Origin: an uncultured Christensenellaceae bacterium
Lineage (GTDB): Bacteria; Bacillota; Clostridia; Christensenellales; Pumilibacteraceae
NCBI GenBank assembly: GCA_910588155.1
Contig: CAJUPB010000001.1
Span: forward strand, 62,001 to 126,000
Reading direction: 5' to 3'
Length of the DNA stretch: 64,000 nt
Position 1 is the stretch's first letter, and each line of letters begins with the position of its first letter. Below the pieces are notes generated by a model. The model saw only the letters and a list, made by a program, of their open reading frames with translations, was not told the DNA's origin and made no database searches. Both the position numbers and the translations under genes were made by a program. Positions 44,079-53,143 of this stretch are shown piece by piece.

Positions 44079-46169
44079 ATGAAATTACCTGAAAATTTCG
44101 GAGAGAATGTTTTTAACGATGCGGTGCAAAAGGATACTTTGCCCAGTGAGACGTACAAAGCATTACGCGCAACCATAGAGGAAGGTAAACCACTGGATAC
44201 TGCTATTGCGGGCTCTGTAGCTTCCGCTATGAAAAAGTGGGCAATATCGAAGGGCGCGACACATTTCACGCATTGGTTTCAGCCGCTTACGGGGCTTACC
44301 GCCGAAAAGCACGACAGCTTCATAGAACCCGAAAGCGATCACGTTATAATGAAATTTTCGGGTAAAAATTTAATAGTGGGCGAACCCGACGCGTCGAGTT
44401 TTCCGTCTGGTGGATCACGTGCAACGTATATGGCGCGCGGCTATACGGCGTGGGATCCGACGTCGCCCGCATTTGTGAAAGACGGAACGCTTTACATACC
44501 GTCTATTTTCGTATCGTACACCGGCGAAACGCTTGATAAAAAAGCCCCGCTGTTAAAATCCATGTCGGCGCTCGACAAACAAGCAAAGAGAATATTGAAG
44601 TTATTCGGTATAGAGTGCAAAAAGGTTGCTACTACAGTAGGTCCGGAACAGGAGTATTTCCTTATTTCGGCAGAGGACTACGAAAGGAGAAAAGATTTGC
44701 GCTTATGCGGAAGGACTCTTTTCGGTGCACCGGCTTCGCGTGGGCAAGAGCTTGAAGATCACTATTTCGGTGTGCTTAAACCCGCAATTTCGGCATATAT
44801 ACGCGATTTGGACGCCGAACTGTGGAGTTACGGGATTCTATCCAAAACCAAGCATAACGAGGTGGCTCCCGCGCAACACGAAATGGCTCCGGTATTCACT
44901 ACGAGCAATATTTCGGTCGACGCCAATATGCTCACTATGGAAATCATGAAAAAGGTTGCCGAAAAGCACGGGCTTGTTTGTCTTTTGCACGAAAAGCCTT
45001 TTGAGGGGATAAACGGCAGCGGCAAGCATAACAATTGGTCGATGTCTACCGATACGGGCTTAAATCTCCTTAATCCAGGTAAAGAGCCGGAGAATAATAC
45101 GCTTTTCAAACTGGTGCTTGCGGCGGTTATTAAGTCTGTGGATGATTATCAGGGAATTTTGCGTGCGTCGGTTGCTTCTGCCGGCAACGATCACAGATTG
45201 GGTGCAAACGAAGCGCCGCCCGCAATTATATCGGTTTATCTCGGCGATCAACTGGGAGCGCTTGTCGATTGTATTGTAAAAGGGGAAAGCTATGTTCCCG
45301 TCAAGGCGGAAAAAGGCAGTATAGGCGTTCCGGAAAGTCCTATATTTCCAAAAGATGCAACCGACAGAAACCGTACGTCGCCGTTTGCGTTTACCGGCAA
45401 TAAATTCGAATTCCGTATGCCCGGCTCACAAGCAAACGTTGCCGATCCTAACATTGTGTTGAACACAATCGTTGCCGACGCCTTTGCTGCTTTTGCCGAC
45501 GAGCTCGAGAAAGCGAAAGATATCGAAGCTGCGGCGAATAAAATCATCAAGCGCGAGTTAAAGGCGCATTATCGTATTATTTTCAACCTTGACGGCTACG
45601 GTCCCGATTGGGAACCCGAAGCGGCGAAAAGAGGACTTTTGAACAACAAAAACACAGCCGATGCGGTGCCTGTATTCTTTGAAAAGAAAAATATAGACGT
45701 ATTTGTTCGTAACGGTGTTTATACCGAGCAGGAAGCGGTTGCGCGAGGCGAAGTCGCACTCGAAAACTACAGTAAGATAATCAATATAGAAGCGCTTACT
45801 ATGCTCGATATGGCAAAACAAGATATTATACCCGCTCTTTCCGATTACGTTGCGAAGCTCAGCGCAAATCTCACGACAAAGAAGTCGGCGGTAAGCGGTG
45901 CGCCTTCGCTTGCGGAAACCACTCTTATTACCGAGCTTGCGACGCTTAATGACAAATTGTTTACGGCGGTGCGCAAATTGGAAGGCGATTTGGCGAACAT
46001 AGATAAAGACGACGTAAGAGCCGCATCCAAAGCGATGGCTCATACGATTATTCCCGATATGGAAGACGTGCGCACGGTAGCGGACGAAGCCGAAAAACTT
46101 GCGGCAAGCAACTATTGGCCGTATCCTTCATACAGTGATATGTTATACAGAGTTAAATATGCAAAATAA
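44079..46169 (+). CDS. glnN: Glutamine synthetase type III
   Basis: This 696-residue GSIII makes glutamine from glutamate, ammonia and ATP in the cytosol. The length and segments KGATHFTHWFQPLTG, GPEQEYFL, HNEVAPAQHEMAPVF, GSGKHNNWSMST and RTSPFAFTGNKFEFRM are diagnostic of GSIII rather than GSI. It opens a nitrogen-assimilation run (nadE, amt-P-II, split glutamate synthase) so product glutamine feeds the GOGAT reaction downstream. Its first part holds the first GATC sites of the window (from 44337). The end overlaps nadE by 11 nt. Confidence 0.98.
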   Translation: MKLPENFGENVFNDAVQKDTLPSETYKALRATIEEGKPLDTAIAGSVASAMKKWAISKGATHFTHWFQPLTGLTAEKHDSFIEPESDHVIMKFSGKNLIVGEPDASSFPSGGSRATYMARGYTAWDPTSPAFVKDGTLYIPSIFVSYTGETLDKKAPLLKSMSALDKQAKRILKLFGIECKKVATTVGPEQEYFLISAEDYERRKDLRLCGRTLFGAPASRGQELEDHYFGVLKPAISAYIRDLDAELWSYGILSKTKHNEVAPAQHEMAPVFTTSNISVDANMLTMEIMKKVAEKHGLVCLLHEKPFEGINGSGKHNNWSMSTDTGLNLLNPGKEPENNTLFKLVLAAVIKSVDDYQGILRASVASAGNDHRLGANEAPPAIISVYLGDQLGALVDCIVKGESYVPVKAEKGSIGVPESPIFPKDATDRNRTSPFAFTGNKFEFRMPGSQANVADPNIVLNTIVADAFAAFADELEKAKDIEAAANKIIKRELKAHYRIIFNLDGYGPDWEPEAAKRGLLNNKNTADAVPVFFEKKNIDVFVRNGVYTEQEAVARGEVALENYSKIINIEALTMLDMAKQDIIPALSDYVAKLSANLTTKKSAVSGAPSLAETTLITELATLNDKLFTAVRKLEGDLANIDKDDVRAASKAMAHTIIPDMEDVRTVADEAEKLAASNYWPYPSYSDMLYRVKYAK

Positions 46170-46881
46170 GTTATCGGAAATTATGAAATGGTTGTGCCGG
46201 TACAAAGATAGTACACAGTGTCGCGGCGTAGTCATTGGAATAAGTGGGGGCAAAGACAGCACAACGGTTGCTATGCTTGCAAAGAAAGTTTGGGGTGACA
46301 AAGTATTCGGCGTACTCATGCCGAACGGAATTCAAAAAGATATAGACGATGCATTTAATATAGTTAAGACTCTTGGCATCGAACATTGTGTCGTCAATAT
46401 CAATACTACTTACAACTCACTTGTCAACGCGGTCGAGAATTGCCGTTGTATTACCGATAAGGCAAAGACGAATGTCGCGCCGAGACTTCGAATGACAGTT
46501 TTGTATGCGATTGCTCAGTCGCTCGGATATAGGGTTATCGGTACCGGTAACGCAAGTGAAGCATATGTAGGTTGGACAACCAAATGGGGTGACGGCGCAT
46601 ACGACTTCAATCCCATCGCACATTTAACCTGTACGGAAGTTATGGCTCTCGGTGAACTGCTTGCCGATCAATTCGGATTGGATAAAAAGTATGTTGTAAA
46701 GACGCCGTCGGACGGCTTGTGCGGTAAGACCGATGAAGATAGCTTTGGGTTTACCTATGTCGCTCTCGATGACTATATAAGCGGCGATATGACAAACATC
46801 GATTATGAAACCGTTCGCAAGATTGAGCAAATGCATCAAGCGTCGGAGCATAAAAGAAATATGCCTGCCACATTAAAATAG
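46159..46881 (+). CDS. nadE: Ammonia-dependent NAD synthetase
   Basis: This 240-residue N-type ATP pyrophosphatase has the P-loop VIGISGGKDSTTVAML, RMTVLYAIAQ, GTGNASEAYVG and KTPSDGLCGKTDEDSFGF. It amidates nicotinic acid adenine dinucleotide with ammonia; there is no glutaminase domain, so it depends on free NH3, which fits its place beside glnN and the ammonium transporter. I start at ATG 46159 inside the end of glnN. An in-frame ATG at 46099 would overlap much more and adds no conserved residues. Confidence 0.93.
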   Translation: MQNKLSEIMKWLCRYKDSTQCRGVVIGISGGKDSTTVAMLAKKVWGDKVFGVLMPNGIQKDIDDAFNIVKTLGIEHCVVNINTTYNSLVNAVENCRCITDKAKTNVAPRLRMTVLYAIAQSLGYRVIGTGNASEAYVGWTTKWGDGAYDFNPIAHLTCTEVMALGELLADQFGLDKKYVVKTPSDGLCGKTDEDSFGFTYVALDDYISGDMTNIDYETVRKIEQMHQASEHKRNMPATLK

Positions 46882-46905
46882 TATTACATTTTTAGGAGAA
46901 AATAT

Positions 46906-48726
46906 ATGTTGGACGAACAAATCTATGCACTTGTCGGTGACTATGCTTTCGGCATTTGGTTTCTGATAGGTGCCGCACTCGTGTTCTTTATGCAATGCGG
47001 CTTTGCAATGGTGGAGACGGGCTTTACCCGTGCCAAGAATGCAGGCAACATTATAATGAAGAACTTGATGGACTTCTGTATCGGTACGGTTGTGTTTATG
47101 CTTCTCGGCTTTTCTCTGCTCATAGGGCAGGAGGCGGTCGGAGGCTTTATAGGCGTGCCCACGATGGGACTGTTCAGCGACTTTTCAACTTTCGTTGCCG
47201 AAAATGCTTCGAACTTTGTTTTTAACCTTGTATTCTGTGCAACTGCGGCGACTATTGTTTCGGGCGCAATGGCAGAGCGTACGCGTTTTATTTCTTACTG
47301 CATCTATTCGGCGCTCATTTCTCTCGTAGTTTATCCCGTGGAAGCGGGTTGGGTTTGGGGCAACGGCTGGCTTGTAAATTTGGGATTTGTCGATTTCGCC
47401 GGCTCGGCTTGTATCCACACCGTAGGCGGTATCGCTGCACTTATCGGTGCGATTATGCTCAAACCCCGTATCGGTAAGTACGAACGCAATGCGGAAGGAA
47501 AAGTTATAAAGGTTAACGCGATTCAAGGTCACAGCCTGACGCTCGGCGCACTCGGCTGTTTCATCCTTTGGTTCGGTTGGTACGGCTTCAACGGCGCGGC
47601 GGCGACGTCGTTAAGCTCACTTGCTAACATCTTTCTGACAACAACCATAGCGCCGGCTATTGCAACAGTCGTGTGTATGATATTCACTTGGATCAAGAAC
47701 AAAAAGCCAGATGTGTCTATGTGCCTTAACGCATCGCTTGCCGGACTTGTGGCGATTACCGCAGGCTGCTATACCGTTGACGCTCTTGGCGCAACGGTAA
47801 TCGGCGCGGTTTCGGGAATTCTTGTTGTTGTCGTGGCGGAACTGTTGGATAAAAAATTGCATATAGACGACCCCGTGGGGGCTGTTGCGGTACACTGTGC
47901 AAACGGCATATGGGGAACAATCGCGGTCGGTTTCTTTGCTTGCGTAGATTTCCAAAGCGGTGCGGCGGGTATTGATGCAGCGGGGAATCTTATCGACAAG
48001 TCAATGCTTGGTGTGTTCTACGGCGGAAACGGATATTTGCTCGGCATACAGCTTGCGGGTGTTCTTGCAATTATAGCGTGGACCGTTGTGTGGATGATTC
48101 TCATCTTTGGTGGTATCAAGTATATTCCTGTAATGATCAAAGAAAAATGCGGGCTCATTAAGGCAATCAAGATCGGCAAGACATGGAATGGGCTTCGTGC
48201 TTCGGCAGACGACGAAGTGGCGGGACTGGATATTTCCGAACACGGGCTTGACAGTGCGTACGCAGACTTTTTACCCACTGCGCCTTCCTATGACGGCGAG
48301 GGCGCAACTGTGGATGTAAGCGGAGTTCAGCCTGCAAATATAGAGCTTGTTCCTAACACAGCCGAAAGCTACACTAAAGTAACGATTATTACCGGCCAAG
48401 ACAAGTTCCTAACGCTCAAAGACGCTATGGCACAGATAGGCGTTACAGGCATGACGGTTTCTACCGTAATGGGTTGCGGAGCGCAAAGCGGCAAGACGGG
48501 GCAATACAGAGGCGTTAAAACTTCTATGCACCTTCTTCCCAAAATTCAAGTGGAGGTTGTTGTTTCCGAAGTCGATCCCAAGCTTGTGGTTGCCGTAGCG
48601 CAAAAGGTTCTTGCCGACGGAAATTATGGCGCGGGTAAGATTTTTGTAAGCAACGTAGAAAATGTGATGCGCGTTCGCACTGGCGAGACGGGCAAAGCGG
48701 CACTCTCCAACGAGGTTACAGACTAA
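46906..48726 (+). CDS. Ammonium transporter fused to a P-II signal protein
   Basis: Residues 1-about 430 form an Amt channel of about 11 helices (FFMQCGFAMVETGFTRAKN, DFAGSACIHTVGGIAALIGA, and the late HCANGIWGTIAVGFF). After a linker, residues about 487-595 are a complete P-II domain: VTIITGQDKFLTLKDAM, a T-loop GKTGQYRGVKTSM with Tyr at 534 (the usual uridylylation site), and YGAGKIFV. P-II normally plugs Amt from the cytosol when nitrogen is ample; here gate and channel are one chain. TTAGGAG precedes the ATG. Partner genes glnN and glutamate synthase flank it. Confidence 0.93.
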   Translation: MLDEQIYALVGDYAFGIWFLIGAALVFFMQCGFAMVETGFTRAKNAGNIIMKNLMDFCIGTVVFMLLGFSLLIGQEAVGGFIGVPTMGLFSDFSTFVAENASNFVFNLVFCATAATIVSGAMAERTRFISYCIYSALISLVVYPVEAGWVWGNGWLVNLGFVDFAGSACIHTVGGIAALIGAIMLKPRIGKYERNAEGKVIKVNAIQGHSLTLGALGCFILWFGWYGFNGAAATSLSSLANIFLTTTIAPAIATVVCMIFTWIKNKKPDVSMCLNASLAGLVAITAGCYTVDALGATVIGAVSGILVVVVAELLDKKLHIDDPVGAVAVHCANGIWGTIAVGFFACVDFQSGAAGIDAAGNLIDKSMLGVFYGGNGYLLGIQLAGVLAIIAWTVVWMILIFGGIKYIPVMIKEKCGLIKAIKIGKTWNGLRASADDEVAGLDISEHGLDSAYADFLPTAPSYDGEGATVDVSGVQPANIELVPNTAESYTKVTIITGQDKFLTLKDAMAQIGVTGMTVSTVMGCGAQSGKTGQYRGVKTSMHLLPKIQVEVVVSEVDPKLVVAVAQKVLADGNYGAGKIFVSNVENVMRVRTGETGKAALSNEVTD

Positions 48727-48755
48727 CAATTTTGCTCACAATCAAATTATTCGGG

Positions 48756-48785
48756 AGCCGTGCAGTATTATTTGGCTGTGCGGCT
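48756..48785 (+). other. Hairpin between amt-P-II and the glutamate synthase genes
   Basis: AGCCGTGCAG (48756-48765) pairs with CTGTGCGGCT (48776-48785), 10 bp with two G-U, around a 10-nt loop. No T-run follows, so an mRNA processing or attenuation role is more likely than termination. Confidence 0.5.
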
Positions 48786-48827
48786 TTGGGGTACTTAGAA
48801 ATCGAGCGAAAAAAAAGGATAAATATA

Positions 48828-49943
48828 ATGTTTAAGAGTAATTTGAACAATGCACCGCTTGAAGGTGAAGTAAGGATCCTTTCCGGCTGTGCGGTCAGCG
48901 CAATTATAGACAGAAGCGGCAAGACAATGACGGGCGAAAATATCATACGCTCGATAGCTACAATGCACGATCGCTCCAACGGTTTGGGCGGCGGATTTGC
49001 GGGCTACGGAATTTATCCAGATTATAAGGATTATTATGCGTTTCATCTGTTTTATAACGATTTTCAGTCGAGGAAGGAAACGGAAGATTTTTTGAATAAA
49101 CATTTTGAAATCGTCTATTCGTCTGAGATGAAAACACGCAAAATAAAGAGCATAACAAACGTGCCGATTATCTACCGTTACTTTTTGTATCCGCTTTCGA
49201 AAAAGCTGAACAATTCGCTTATGGATGAAGAGCAGTACGTTGTAAAATGCGTAAATCGAATAAACGCCGAGATAGACGGCGCGTTCGTATTTTCGAGCGG
49301 AAAAAATATGGGCATTTTCAAGGGCGTCGGCTACCCGGAGGACATAGGTAAGTTTTATCTGCTGGATGAGGAATATAGAGGGTATGCGTGGACGGCACAC
49401 GGCAGATATCCGACAAATACTCCCGGATGGTGGGGTGGCGCGCATCCATTCGGGCTTTTGGATTATTCCGTAGTTCATAACGGCGAAATATCCTCTTATG
49501 ACGCGAACAGGCGGTATATCGAAATGTTCGGATATAAGTGCTCGCTACAAACGGATACGGAAGTTATAACATACATAATCGACTACCTTATCCGCGTGAA
49601 AAAATTGACTTTACAAGAGATCGCAAAAGTGATTTCCGCGTCGTTCTGGTCTACTATCGAAGAAAAGAGCGAGGAGGAAAAGCGCGAGGAAACCTTTTTG
49701 AGAAAGGCGTTTCCGTCGCTTTTGATCAACGGACCGTTCTCCATTATTTTCGGTTTTAAAGGCGGAATTATGGCTCTCAACGATAGGTTAAAGCTACGCT
49801 CTATGGTTTGCGCCGAAAAAGGCGATCTCGCATATATATCGTCGGAAGAGTGCGGAATTCGCGTAATTGAGCCTGATCTCGATAAGATTTTCGCACCGGC
49901 GGGCGGACAGCCTGTAATTTATACATTAAGGGAGGACGAATAA
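48828..49943 (+). CDS. Glutamate synthase, glutaminase (class II amidotransferase) subunit
   Basis: This 371-residue protein matches the GltB N-terminal amidotransferase domain as a free subunit. The nucleophile is probably Cys21 in LSGCAVSAI, implying removal of a 20-residue propeptide to expose it. Other family residues are in WTAHGRYPTNTPGWWGGAHPF and YSVVHNGEISSY. It would hydrolyse glutamine and pass ammonia to the FMN subunit encoded next. I start at ATG 48828 because the upstream frame crosses the hairpin. It is the first of five genes for a split, archaeal-type glutamate synthase. Confidence 0.88.
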   Translation: MFKSNLNNAPLEGEVRILSGCAVSAIIDRSGKTMTGENIIRSIATMHDRSNGLGGGFAGYGIYPDYKDYYAFHLFYNDFQSRKETEDFLNKHFEIVYSSEMKTRKIKSITNVPIIYRYFLYPLSKKLNNSLMDEEQYVVKCVNRINAEIDGAFVFSSGKNMGIFKGVGYPEDIGKFYLLDEEYRGYAWTAHGRYPTNTPGWWGGAHPFGLLDYSVVHNGEISSYDANRRYIEMFGYKCSLQTDTEVITYIIDYLIRVKKLTLQEIAKVISASFWSTIEEKSEEEKREETFLRKAFPSLLINGPFSIIFGFKGGIMALNDRLKLRSMVCAEKGDLAYISSEECGIRVIEPDLDKIFAPAGGQPVIYTLREDE

Positions 49944-49944
49944 T

Positions 49945-51453
49945 ATGGATACGTTCATTCCTAACGAATACGAGGTCGTTCGTAATGCGGAATATTGCAT
50001 CGGTTGTCGTGTGTGCGAAAGGCAATGTGCGAACAGCGTACATAAATTCGATAATGATTTGGGCAAGATGATTGCCGACAGCAGTAAATGCGTAAATTGT
50101 CACAGGTGCGTCTGTCTGTGTCCTACGCACGCAATAAAAATCGTCAAGTCGGATGATGTTTATCGAGTCAATGCCAATTGGTCTATGCAGACAATGAATG
50201 AGGTGTACAGACAGGCAAACTCGGGCGGTGTGCTTCTTTCGTCTATGGGCAATCCCAACGATTATCCCAAATATTTCGATAAAATTTTGGTAAACGCATC
50301 GCAAGTAACCAATCCATCGATAGATCCTTTGCGCGAGCCTATGGAAACCTGCGTATATCTCGGCAAAAAGGATGCGGAAATCAAGCGCGACAATCAAGGA
50401 AGACTTATAGACACGCTTGCGCCCCAATTGAAGCTCAATATGCCGATTATGTTTTCGGCAATGAGCTACGGATCTATTTCCTATAACGCTCACGAAAGTT
50501 TGGCGCGTGCCGCCGAAGAGCTAGGTATTTTTTATAACACGGGCGAGGGCGGATTGCATAAAGACTTTTACAAGTACGGGAACAACACGATAGTGCAGGT
50601 GGCTTCGGGTAGGTTCGGCGTACACGCCGATTATCTTGCGGCTGCCGCGGCAATCGAAATAAAGATGGGGCAAGGCGCAAAACCCGGTATAGGCGGACAT
50701 CTTCCCGGAATGAAAATTTCCGATGACGTTTCAAAAACGCGAATGATACCTAAGGGCGTGGACGCCATTTCTCCCGCTCCGCACCACGATATTTATTCGA
50801 TAGAAGATTTGCGGCAGCTGATTTACACTCTCAAGGAGGCAACCGATTACCGTAAGCCTATCATAGTGAAGATCGCCGCCGTACACAATGTTGCGGCTAT
50901 TGCGTCGGGCGTGGCGCGCTCGGGCGCAGATATAATAGCAATAGACGGATTTCGCGGCGGTACGGGCGCGGCGCCCACAAGAATACGCGACAACGTAGGT
51001 ATTCCCATAGAGCTTGCTCTTGCCCGTGTGGACGAACGACTACGGCAGGAAGGAATACGCGACAGCGTTTCGGTCGTGGTTGCCGGGTCTATTCATTCGA
51101 GTGCGGACGTAGTTAAGGCAATCGCTCTCGGTGCCGATGCGTGTTATATCGGAACGGCGGCACTTTTGGCGCTCGGCTGTCATTTGTGTCGTAGTTGTCA
51201 CACCGGCAAATGTAATTGGGGCATAGCTACCCAACGTCCCGATTTGGTAAAGCGTCTCAATCCCGATATCGGCTATAAGCGGCTTGTCAATCTCATAACC
51301 GCGTGGAATCACGAAATAAAAGAAATGATGGGCGGTATGGGGTTGAATTCTATCGAAGCGCTCCGTGGAAATAGGTTGATGCTTCGCGGCGTAGGACTGA
51401 ATGACGCCGAGTTAAAGGTGCTCGGGATACGTCACGCAGGCGAGGATATGTGA
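49945..51453 (+). CDS. Glutamate synthase, FMN/iron-sulphur catalytic subunit
   Basis: This 502-residue protein has an N-terminal 2[4Fe-4S] ferredoxin (CIGCRVCERQC at about 18-28 and CVNCHRCVCLCP) and a GltB-type FMN barrel. The barrel shows SAMSYGSIS, KPGIGGHLPG, SPAPHHDIYSIEDL, IAIDGFRGGTGAAPTR and the [3Fe-4S] cysteines in CHLCRSCHTGKCNWG. It makes glutamate from 2-oxoglutarate and ammonia. The layout is that of archaeal-type GltS, in which glutaminase and GXGXG domains are separate proteins, both encoded here. It begins one base after the previous stop. Confidence 0.94.
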   Translation: MDTFIPNEYEVVRNAEYCIGCRVCERQCANSVHKFDNDLGKMIADSSKCVNCHRCVCLCPTHAIKIVKSDDVYRVNANWSMQTMNEVYRQANSGGVLLSSMGNPNDYPKYFDKILVNASQVTNPSIDPLREPMETCVYLGKKDAEIKRDNQGRLIDTLAPQLKLNMPIMFSAMSYGSISYNAHESLARAAEELGIFYNTGEGGLHKDFYKYGNNTIVQVASGRFGVHADYLAAAAAIEIKMGQGAKPGIGGHLPGMKISDDVSKTRMIPKGVDAISPAPHHDIYSIEDLRQLIYTLKEATDYRKPIIVKIAAVHNVAAIASGVARSGADIIAIDGFRGGTGAAPTRIRDNVGIPIELALARVDERLRQEGIRDSVSVVVAGSIHSSADVVKAIALGADACYIGTAALLALGCHLCRSCHTGKCNWGIATQRPDLVKRLNPDIGYKRLVNLITAWNHEIKEMMGGMGLNSIEALRGNRLMLRGVGLNDAELKVLGIRHAGEDM

Positions 51454-51464
51454 GGGAAGCGGAT

Positions 51465-51911
51465 ATGAAAAGAATTTATGTCAACGAAAACTGTTGCCTT
51501 GGCTGTAAGCTGTGCGAATACGAATGTATGTTTGCCGGCTCCGGCTTGGACGAAATGTTTAAGCTGAAAGGAAAATTAGACCGATACGTTCCGAAAATCA
51601 AGGTAGAGGGCGATGACGGGGTAGACGTCCATTTCGCCGTCAATTGTCGCCATTGCACGAACGCGATATGCGTGCAAAGCTGTATTGCGGGCGCGCTTTC
51701 TAAGTCGGATGACGGTATGGTGGTGATAGATAAGAATAAGTGCGTCGGCTGTTTCACTTGCGTGCTTGTTTGTCCGTTCGGTGCTATTATGCCGGATGCG
51801 AGCGGAAAGGCGGCGCAAAAATGTATGCTTTGCACCGACAACGGCAGGGATATGCCAACTTGCGTAAAGTATTGTCCGAACGGTGCAATCGTATTCGAGG
51901 AGCGTGATTGA
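51465..51911 (+). CDS. Polyferredoxin-type 4Fe-4S electron-transfer subunit
   Basis: This 148-residue protein has four Cys groups: CCLGCKLCEYEC, CRHCTNAICVQSC, CVGCFTCVLVCPF and CMLCTDNGRDMPTCVKYCP. The pattern resembles the four-cluster subunits of the HycB/DmsB type. Lying between the FMN subunit and the FAD oxidoreductase of glutamate synthase, it most likely carries electrons between them. I start at ATG 51465 with GAGGGAAGCGG upstream; the GTG at 51450 overlaps the preceding stop. Confidence 0.88.
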   Translation: MKRIYVNENCCLGCKLCEYECMFAGSGLDEMFKLKGKLDRYVPKIKVEGDDGVDVHFAVNCRHCTNAICVQSCIAGALSKSDDGMVVIDKNKCVGCFTCVLVCPFGAIMPDASGKAAQKCMLCTDNGRDMPTCVKYCPNGAIVFEERD

Positions 51912-51912
51912 A

Positions 51913-53142
51913 ATGAAATACGTTATTATAGGCAATTCCACGGCGGGCATCGCCGCAATCGAGGGAATACGCACGATTGACAAGTCGGGCGATATAACAG
52001 TCGTTTCGTCGGAAAAGCATCACTGCTACGGCAGACCTACGATATCTTATTATTTGAAAGGCGATATAAAGCGAGAGGATATGCTTTACCGTCCCGTAGA
52101 TTTTTACGAGAAAATGGGCGTAAAGTTAATGCTTGGTGAAACGGCAACGGAAATCAACACCGCCGACAAACAAGTTGTTTTAAAGAGCGGAAAGAACGTC
52201 GAGTACGATAAGCTCCTCGTTGCAACGGGTTCGCGCCCGTTCGTGCCGAAAATGGATGGGATAGACAAAGTTAAAAAAGTTTTTAACTTTATGACATACG
52301 ACGATATGCTCGCGCTTGAAAGTGTACTTGCAAAAGACAAAAGCGTGCTTGTGGTCGGTGCGGGGCTTATAGGCTTGAAATGTGTCGAAGGTATTTTGGA
52401 AAGGGTGAGAAGCGTTACCGTGGTCGATCTTGCCGACAGAGTTCTTCCGTCGGTATTGGATAGCGAGGGTGCGGCGTTTGTGCAGAACAAATTGCAGGAG
52501 CGTGGTATAAAATTTGTGCTCGGCGACAGAGTTACAGAGTTTGCCGAAAAATATGCAAAACTAAAAAGCGGAATGGAAATCCCGTTTGATATTCTGGTTA
52601 TAGCCGTTGGCGTTGTTCCGAACGCGGAGCTTGTAAAGGATGCCGGCGGCGATTGCAATAGGGGAATAGTCATAGATGCGCAATGTAAGACTTCGCTTAC
52701 CGACGTCTATGCGGCAGGCGATTGTGCGGAGGGTTACGACAGTTCGATTGACAAGAATCGCGTGCTCGCTATTCTTCCCAATGCGTATTTTCAAGGCAGG
52801 TGCGCAGGAATAAATTTGGCGGGCGAAGAAAACTCTTTCGAAATAGGTATTCCGATGAACGCCGTAGGCTTTTTCGGGTTGCACGTTTTAAGTGCGGGAG
52901 TATATGAGGGCGAGTGTTTGCAAGAAAAGTATAAAGACGGTTATAAAAAATTGTTTGTTAAGAATAACCGGCTTGTCGGTTTTATTTTAATCGGAAATAT
53001 AGCACGAGCGGGAATATACACTTCGCTTATCCGTAATAAAACCGATTTGAACACGTTGGACAAAGCTTTGCTATTTGATGAGCCGCAGCTTATGGCGTTT
53101 TCCGAGGAAACGAGAAAATGCAAACTTGCAAGGATGGTGTAA
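51913..53142 (+). CDS. FAD-dependent pyridine-nucleotide oxidoreductase of glutamate synthase
   Basis: This 409-residue flavoprotein has an N-terminal FAD motif IIGNSTAGIAAIEGI, a central NAD(P) motif VLVVGAGLIGLKCVEG, LLVATGSRP, and the second FAD segment TDVYAAGDCAEG. It resembles nitrite-reductase-type/rubredoxin-reductase-type NADH oxidoreductases more than classical GltD. It probably feeds electrons from NAD(P)H to the ferredoxin subunit. I start at ATG 51913. It is 1 nt after the ferredoxin gene. Confidence 0.9.
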   Translation: MKYVIIGNSTAGIAAIEGIRTIDKSGDITVVSSEKHHCYGRPTISYYLKGDIKREDMLYRPVDFYEKMGVKLMLGETATEINTADKQVVLKSGKNVEYDKLLVATGSRPFVPKMDGIDKVKKVFNFMTYDDMLALESVLAKDKSVLVVGAGLIGLKCVEGILERVRSVTVVDLADRVLPSVLDSEGAAFVQNKLQERGIKFVLGDRVTEFAEKYAKLKSGMEIPFDILVIAVGVVPNAELVKDAGGDCNRGIVIDAQCKTSLTDVYAAGDCAEGYDSSIDKNRVLAILPNAYFQGRCAGINLAGEENSFEIGIPMNAVGFFGLHVLSAGVYEGECLQEKYKDGYKKLFVKNNRLVGFILIGNIARAGIYTSLIRNKTDLNTLDKALLFDEPQLMAFSEETRKCKLARMV

Positions 53143-53143
53143 T

